64,000 bases of DNA from Gigantopelta aegis (taxonomy: Eukaryota > Mollusca > Gastropoda > Neomphalida > Peltospiridae), in contig NC_054701.1 of assembly GCF_016097555.1 (NCBI RefSeq), positions 60,589,481-60,653,480 on the forward strand, written 5' to 3'. Shown here one piece after another: positions 58,391 through 64,000 of the stretch. Both the position numbers and the translations under genes were made by a program. The notes beneath the pieces were generated by a model. That model saw only the letters and a list, made by a program, of their open reading frames with translations. It searched no databases and was not told the origin of the DNA. Position 1 is the stretch's first letter. Each line of letters starts with the position of its first letter.

Positions 58391-58573
58391 TTAAATTTCA
58401 GCCGCTAACAATTAGCGTTTAAATTAATTAAAACAAGGCACAAAACCCCAACTCTGTATTGTATTTATTGCTGTTTGTAGCAGTACAAATTTGATACTGT
58501 CTTGGTATAAGTATCTGAACTCCCAACTCTGCTGCACAGTCAGCTGAAAGAAGAAATAATACACTTGGAAATG

Positions 58574-58835
58574 ACCGGCCTCGGTGGTGTCGTGATTAAG
58601 CCATCGGACATAGGGCTGGTAGGTACTGAGTTCGCAGCCCGGTACCGGCTCCCACCCAGAGCGAGTTTTAACGACTCATTGAGTAGGTGTAAGACCACTA
58701 CACCCTCTTCTCTCTCACTAATCACAAACAACTAACCCACTGTCCTGGACAGACAGCTCAGATAGCTGAGGTGTGTGCCCATGACAATGTGCTTGAACCT
58801 TAATTGGATATAAGCACAAAAATATATTGAAATGA
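58574..58835 (+). repeat. SINE of the 'tcctggac...cttaattggata' type, full length
   Basis: 'ccggcctcggtggtgtcgtg' head, 'ttcgcagcccggtaccggct', 'aactaacccactgtcctgga', tail 'taattggatataagcac'. Its head resembles the 13484 SINE, but the body differs. Confidence 0.85.
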
Positions 58836-59029
58836 AAAACTTGGAAATGAGAGACGATTCTGAACATTTCACTGTCTAGGGATGTTTTCATAATGCAAAT
58901 CAGTAACGTAAAAATACAACATATACTAATTTAAAATTGTAAGATAATATTTCAAAAGGATTTATTGCTGATGGTCACATTTGGTTGAACTAACACTGGT
59001 AACAGATTTTATTGTTTATGTCCCACTGT

Positions 59030-59175
59030 TCCCAGCCAGTGCAATGCGACTGGTATACCAATGGCCATGGAATACACCGTCTTGTCTATGGAAAAGTGCA
59101 TATAAAAGATCTTTTGTGTGTTTGTTCGTTTAAATGTATTCAGGTTTCGTCAAATAAATATTTCTTTCTTTTTAT
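59030..59175 (+). repeat. SINE core fragment
   Basis: 'cccagccagtgcaatgcgac', 'gtgcatataaaagatctttt' and 'gtcaaataaatatttctttc' without a head. Confidence 0.65.
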
Positions 59176-59264
59176 TTCAATGGATAGTCTATGTTACTAT
59201 ATTATCAACGTTCTTATTTGTACACAAAATACAGTTTTTGATATATAAATAATTTTGTACTTTT

Positions 59265-60170
59265 GGTAAGACGCAATGCCTATTTGGGTGTAGGTCTATA
59301 TTGCGAACATCTGGATAGATTACTTACCAAGTAATGTGTGTTTGAGTGTAGGTCTATATTGCGGACATCTGGATAGATTACTTACCAAGTAATGTGTGTT
59401 TGAATGTAGGTCTATATTGCGGACATCTGGATAGATTACTTACCAAGTAATGTGTGTTTGAGTGTAGGTCTGTATTGCGGACACCTGGATAGATTACTTA
59501 CTAAGTAATGTGTGTTTGAGTGTAGGACTGTATTGCGGACACCTGGATAGATTACTTACCATGTAATGTGTGTTTGAATGTAGGTCTATATTGCGGTCAT
59601 CTGGATAGATTACTTACCAAGTAATGTGTGTTTGAGTGTAAGTCTGTATTGCGGACATCTGGATGTGTTTGAATGTAGGTCTGTATTGCGGACAGCTGGA
59701 TAGATTACTTACCAAGTAATGTGTGTTTGAATGTAGGTCTGTATTGCGGACATCTGGATAGATTACTTACCAAGTAATGTATGTTTGAGTGTAGGTCTGT
59801 ATTGCGGACATCTGGATAGATTATTTACCAAGTAATGTGTGTTTGAATGTAGGTCTGTATTGCGGACATCTGGATAGATTACTTACCAAGTAATGTGTGT
59901 TTGAATGTAGGTCTGTATTGCGGACATCTGGATAGATTACTTACTAAGTAATGTGTGTTTGAATGTAGGTCTGTATTGCGGACATCTGGATGTGTTTGAA
60001 TGTAGGTCTGTATTGCGGACATCTGGATAGATTACTTACTAAGTAATGTGTGTTTGAGTGTAGGTCTGTATTGCGGACATCTGGATAGATTACTTACTAA
60101 GTAATGTGTGTTGGAGTGTAGGTCTATACTGTGGACATTGGGACAGATTACTTACCAACGAACGTGTGTT
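59265..60170 (-). repeat. 58-bp minisatellite (about 15 units) at the 3' end of the upstream Kazal gene
   Basis: The unit, on the plus strand, contains 'tgtaggtctatattgcggac', 'atctggatagattacttacc' and 'aagtaatgtgtgtttga'. The period is 58 bp (starts at 59291, 59349, 59407 and so on). Two units, near 59660 and 59990, lack the same stretch of about 23 bp. On the gene strand each full unit reads TTG|GTAAGTAATC, a good 5' splice-site match. The last unit joins directly to the end of the Kazal terminal exon. Confidence 0.95.
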
Positions 60171-60179
60171 TTTCTTTCT

Positions 60180-63100
60180 TTACGCACATGCGTTGTATTC
60201 TTTTATAAATATGTTTCTGTCGTTACAACGTGCCTTCTCAAAGAGACAGCTGTATAATAAAAATCAAGCATAAACAGTTGAAATATTCGAAATTAATAAG
60301 AAAACAATGTGTTAAAAACGTCTTTAGAATTTCGTTCTGAAACATCACCATCATATTAAAACGCAGTCACGTACACACACGTGCGTTCATACTTATACGC
60401 AAACGCGCATTTATCAGACGTCCCCTGCGCGTGCTGTAACCTCACCGTGGTGCAGGGGTGTAACATTCTCTTTGAGAATGGCCAATACAGCACACTTGAT
60501 ACAATTGTAATTTTGAGTAAAAGTCATTATCTATCTGTGATATTTGTATTTTTGCACAGTTCTTTACAATGCTTTTATTTAAATCTTGAATTTTTATATT
60601 GACGTTGATCATCACTTTATTTATTTGCATTACCATAGATTGACACCCAATAGTCAATGTATTTTTCGTGCTGGGGTGTCGTTAAACATTCATTCATTCA
60701 TTCATTATCAAACGTACTTAAAACAACTTTTAACGAAAAAATAGCTTTTACACTGAACTCCCAATTTAAACTTGCAAGTACCTAAATGAAACAAAATATT
60801 TTAATTTTTAACCTGTTGTTAAAAAGATTTTTTTGTGTTATGTAGGAGAGCACCTGGCCATCTAAAATGTTATCACACCCAATCATATTATATACTGTGT
60901 AACAAGTGTTTAACCGCCTAAAGATTCATCCAACATTCAATAACTAAAAATGTTAAAATCTTATCTGAAGACAGGAACATGCTGATATTCATGATGATTT
61001 GATACGTTCTGAATCATCACATATCCTAAAGATGCAATAGGATACATGTCCTTACAAAATGTTTTTTCTCTCTTTTTCTTCAAACACCCATGGCCGAATG
61101 TGCCTTAAGCTGCGATTAGGCACCTCCCTACAACCCTGCAAATAATTTAGCCCTGCTCACCCATCTTCGGGAGTGATCCATGTTTATAGTCTGTACCCTC
61201 TATACCCTTTGACCAATCCAGCTTGAGTGACCCTACCAGGAGCTGAAGTTCCCGCTAATACAGCTATATTGGTCAAGGAATGAACCATGCTGTACAGCAA
61301 AACACAACTATGAATGTCTTCAAGAGGCATGACGAATAATTCTGAAATTATAATTCTGAATAAAAAATACTATTGGTAGTAAATCTTAAGGCAGAGATGA
61401 ATTTTACTTGTAGAAAGCAGGGAATTGCATTTCAGTAAATCTAGTTTTCAAAAATGTACGGGGGAGCATATCCCCTCAGTGTCTACTTGCTTCCGCCGTA
61501 CCTGATCAAACTTCTGACGCCTGCCCAACAGTCACATTATCTTGAGCTTCCTAGGACACCAGAACAACCAAGAACACACACGTTATACAGACATAAATTC
61601 TCTTAGGAACAAACTGAAGTTTTAACCAGAAGTATCACACAGTGCTTTAAGAGGACTGCGTTACCTTTAATTAACAGTTTACTTACAAGTTATTGTATGT
61701 CTTCCCGTCGGACGCACAGACTATCTCCATGTCGGTGCCACAGTGTGTGTGTAGAAGATTTCTGCAGAAGAACTCATACGTGGTCTGGCTGCCGTGGCTC
61801 CCCCCATCCTTGTGTCCGGCATCACTGCATGACGTGTTGTAAGTCAGGTGCAAATTTCTGTCCTGGCAATGTGCTTTGGAAAACATACAGCTGAAAGAAA
61901 ATAATTATTAAAATCTTTAATCGTTTTTCTTTTTTCTTGTATACTTAACCTGACCTAACACTAATGGCATTTCCCACTGGAACAGGTTGAGTTGAAAAGA
62001 GATGATTTATTTAACGACCTGGCAATGTGCTTTGGAAAACATGCTGAAACAAATAACTGTAGAAAATTTGGATCGTTTTCGAGTGCTTGCTTGAGGTGCG
62101 TGCGTCGCAGGATCGATCCACCTCGATGGATCCATTCAGCTGATTTTTTTTTTTTTGATTTTTTTCCAGTCAGTGCACCACAACTGGTCAAAGGTAGTGA
62201 TATGTGCTTTCCTGTCTGTGGGAAAATGTACGTATAAATGATCCCTTGCTGCATTAGAAAAAATGTAGCGGGTTTCCTCTGATGACTACGAGTCAGAATG
62301 ACCAAATGTTTGACATCCAATAGCCGATGATTAATTAATCATTGTGCTCCAGTGGTGTCGTTAAACAAACCAAACTTCTTCTTTTCTTCCATCAGGCTTA
62401 TAATGTCTACGGACGTCTGAGGGCATTCAAAATGTTTTATGGCAGACATTTGGAGGCTATATCTACTAAATACGATGCATCACTGACCAAAATGATGACT
62501 GATGCTATTCCATACCTTTTCATCTCTTGGGTGAAACTCTTGCACGCTTAATACATTTTTTTGTCCTCGTTTTAGATGAAGTTATGGACTTAGTAGCTGT
62601 GGTGAATCATGACTGGTGCCACCGGTAGGGCAGGGTATGCCTACCTTTCGTGAACACTTGATATCATTACTGTTTTGACAGTGATTCATAAGTGCATGTC
62701 ATCACAGCTATATGTATTCCAATGAGCTCTGTCCTGCGCTAGTTTTGATTGAAGGAAATGTTTTATTTAACGACGCACTCAATACATTGTAAGGACCACA
62801 CAGATATTGAGAGAGGAAACCCGCTGTCGCCACTTCATGGGCTACTCTTTTCGATTAGCAGCAAGGTATCTTTTATATGCACCATCCCACAGACATGGTA
62901 GTACATACCACGGCCTTTGATATGCTAGCCGTGGTGCACTGGCTGGAACGAGAAATAGCCCAATGGGCCCACTGACGAGGATCAATCCCAGACCGACCGC
63001 TTTACCACTGGGCTACGTTTCGCCCTAGTTTTGATTGAGTAAACAAGTCTCAGAGTGGCAGTCCTCTTTGTGGCGTTGCAAGAAAGATGTATTGTCCTCG

Positions 63101-63681
63101 AGAGAGGCTGTCCTCTTACATCGGCCACGGTGGCGCAGTGGTTAAGTCATCGAACTACAGGCTGGTAGTTACAGGGTTCGCAGCCCGGTACCGGCTCCAA
63201 CCAGAGTGAGTTCTTTAGGGCTCAGTGGGTAAGACCACTACACCATCTTCTCTCTCACTAACCACTAACCAACCAACTAACCCACTGTCCTGGACTGACT
63301 GCCCAGATAGCGGAGATGTGTGCCCAGGACAGCATGCTTGAACTTAATTGGATATAAGCACGAAAATAAGTTGAAATGAAATGTCATCTTACAGACGAGG
63401 TACTAGGTAGATAGTAGTTTTAAAAAAAGAAGTAAATATAAGCCTATTCGTTTAAAAAAAAACCCACACAAAATTTTTTTGGGTCGTCATCTCATTAATA
63501 TACATAATATGACAAAAGACTAACTACATATATTTTCTTATTATAGATTACTATACTTACTGGCTGTCATATGTGATGTTGTTGCTAGCACAGACTTCGT
63601 GGTTTGCAAACAGGTTGCAGTTGAGTATAGAGACATACTTGCAAATGATGGTCAAATCCACTGCAGTTTGGCTGAGGCACA
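60180..63681 (-). CDS. Secreted two-Kazal-domain protein, upstream paralogue (exon 1 outside window)
   Basis: Exons on the minus strand are 63561-63681, 61687-61890 and 60180-60249 (stop TAA). They have the same phases as the downstream paralogue and identical lengths for the first and last (121 and 70 nt); the middle one is 9 nt longer. Domain 1 reads 'CKYVSILNCNLFANHEVC', 'ASNNITYDSHC' and 'MFSKAHC'; domain 2 reads 'FFCRNLLHTHCGTDMEIVC', 'ASDGKTYNNFC' and 'LFEKARC', ending 'IKEYNACA'. Twelve cysteines fit two Kazal units; the exon-2 peptide is about two thirds identical to its partner by eye. The Gly after Cys3 is Ala in both domains. P1 would again be Leu and Thr. The signal-peptide exon should lie right of 64000; nothing suitable was seen at 63682-64000. 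An extra Cys encoded at the start of exon 2 is probably in or near the signal peptide. Confidence 0.82.
60640..60712 (+). repeat. SINE tail with ATTC repeat
   Basis: 'gacacccaatagtcaatg', 'gtgctggggtgtcgttaaac', then (ATTC)n. It is in the last intron of the upstream Kazal gene. Confidence 0.75.
60713..61686. other. Intron of the upstream Kazal gene, unassigned
   Basis: No exon seen. The part 61085-61300 has unusually high GC ('gccctgctcacccatcttcg', 'gaccctaccaggagctgaag') and may be an old element of unknown type. Confidence 0.4.
62085..62385 (+). repeat. SINE in intron 2 of the upstream Kazal gene
   Basis: 'cgcaggatcgatccacctcg', a T run, core 'aaatgatcccttgctgc', 'agcgggtttcctctgatgac', tail 'gtgtcgttaaacaaacc'. 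The head is poor; the same type is at 28383. Confidence 0.8.
62390..62740 (+). repeat. Dispersed repeat fragment shared with 57400-57625
   Basis: 'attcaaaatgttttatggca' and 'cagacatttggaggct' parallel 57424-57455, and 'ggtgccaccggtagggcagg' with 'cactgttttgacagtgattca'-like wording parallels 57550-57610. Confidence 0.5.
62753..63028 (-). repeat. SINE, tRNA-like head type
   Basis: Tail 'aaatgttttatttaacgacg', core 'gcagcaaggtatcttttata', head 'accactgggctacgtttcgc'. Confidence 0.85.
63121..63385 (+). repeat. SINE of the 'tcctggac...ttaattggata' type
   Basis: 'tcggccacggtggcgcagtgg'-like head, 'ttcgcagcccggtaccggct', 'actaacccactgtcctggac', 'ttaattggatataagcac'. Full length; 175 bp from Kazal exon 2. 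Confidence 0.85.
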
Positions 63682-63807
63682 CTGAAACGTGAGAATGAAA
63701 AGCAAACCAAACAAAACAACAGCAAAATAAAAATAGAATAGAATATTGCTGATATTATCTTAGAGTAACGATTACAGTCTAAATGTGGGTTAGTCATTAA
63801 AACTCGT

Positions 63808-63893
63808 TCTGGGTGGAAGCCGGTACCGAGATGCGAACCCTGTACCTATCAGCCTTATGTCCGATGGCTTTACCACGACGCCACTGAGGCCGG
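63808..63893 (-). repeat. SINE head fragment
   Basis: 'ggaagccggtaccgagatgc' to 'gacgccactgaggccgg' is the inverse head of the 'cctcggtgg' type SINE. Nothing else is seen up to 64000. Confidence 0.75.
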
Positions 63894-64000
63894 TCACCAA
63901 TGCTTAAAATATCACACACCATTTCAAGCATAGTAAAATTATGGAAATCCCAACACACCATGTGTAGAAAAATACCGGTGAATAAAACAAATCATTCAGA

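Noticed and set aside
59265-60170. CRISPR-like array
   Set aside because: Units are contiguous 58-bp repeats without unique spacers, in a eukaryotic gene context.
60381-60657. Frames on both strands in the last Kazal intron
   Set aside because: No splice-compatible Kazal cysteine pattern; intron sequence.

Overview
The window looks like nuclear DNA of a mollusc, most likely a gastropod. Genes have many short exons with GT..AG introns and unusual amounts of short interspersed repeat. The repeats are tRNA-headed SINEs sharing a core 'aaaagatcccttgctgc' and a tail 'gtcgttaaataaaa', plus many TTAA-flanked and hAT-like non-autonomous DNA transposons. I know these SINE types from mollusc genomes; the species assignment is inference.

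Left part (1-16.3 kb). Two conserved genes stand head to head. On the minus strand is the N-terminal part of a Sds3/SUDS3-like Sin3-complex subunit (four coding exons; the rest lies left of the window). On the plus strand is a complete six-exon Derlin-2 gene (249 aa, ER-associated degradation). About 340 bp separate their start codons and probably act as a bidirectional promoter. Introns 1-4 of Derlin-2 have collected several foldback and TTAA elements and a SINE.

Middle part (16.3-45 kb). This is repeat-rich: a rearranged THAP-domain element, a Tc1/mariner copy with long inverted repeats, TTAA elements lying end to end, a 364-bp tandem duplication, and hAT-like elements with arrays of subterminal motifs. 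In it lie the first coding exon (22660-22686) and last coding exon (42450-42604) of a UBE2L3/UbcH7-like ubiquitin-conjugating enzyme. I found neither of the two central exons carrying the catalytic cysteine. The interval instead holds two well-formed exons of an SLC22 (organic cation transporter) gene, which itself lacks both ends. This suggests either a rearranged locus or an assembly fault.

Right part (45-64 kb). After a long UBE2L3 3' region, intergenic repeats and microsatellites, two paralogous minus-strand genes encode small secreted proteins with two Kazal domains. The downstream copy (50.7-54.6 kb) is complete in four exons (140 aa with signal peptide). The upstream copy (60.2-63.7 kb) shows the three equivalent exons with the same phases; its signal-peptide exon should lie right of the window. 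A 58-bp minisatellite of about 15 units starts directly after the stop of the upstream copy. No long transposase ORFs, rRNA, true tRNA genes or CRISPR arrays were seen. Exon coordinates were derived by hand from reading frame, splice consensus and remembered family sequence.
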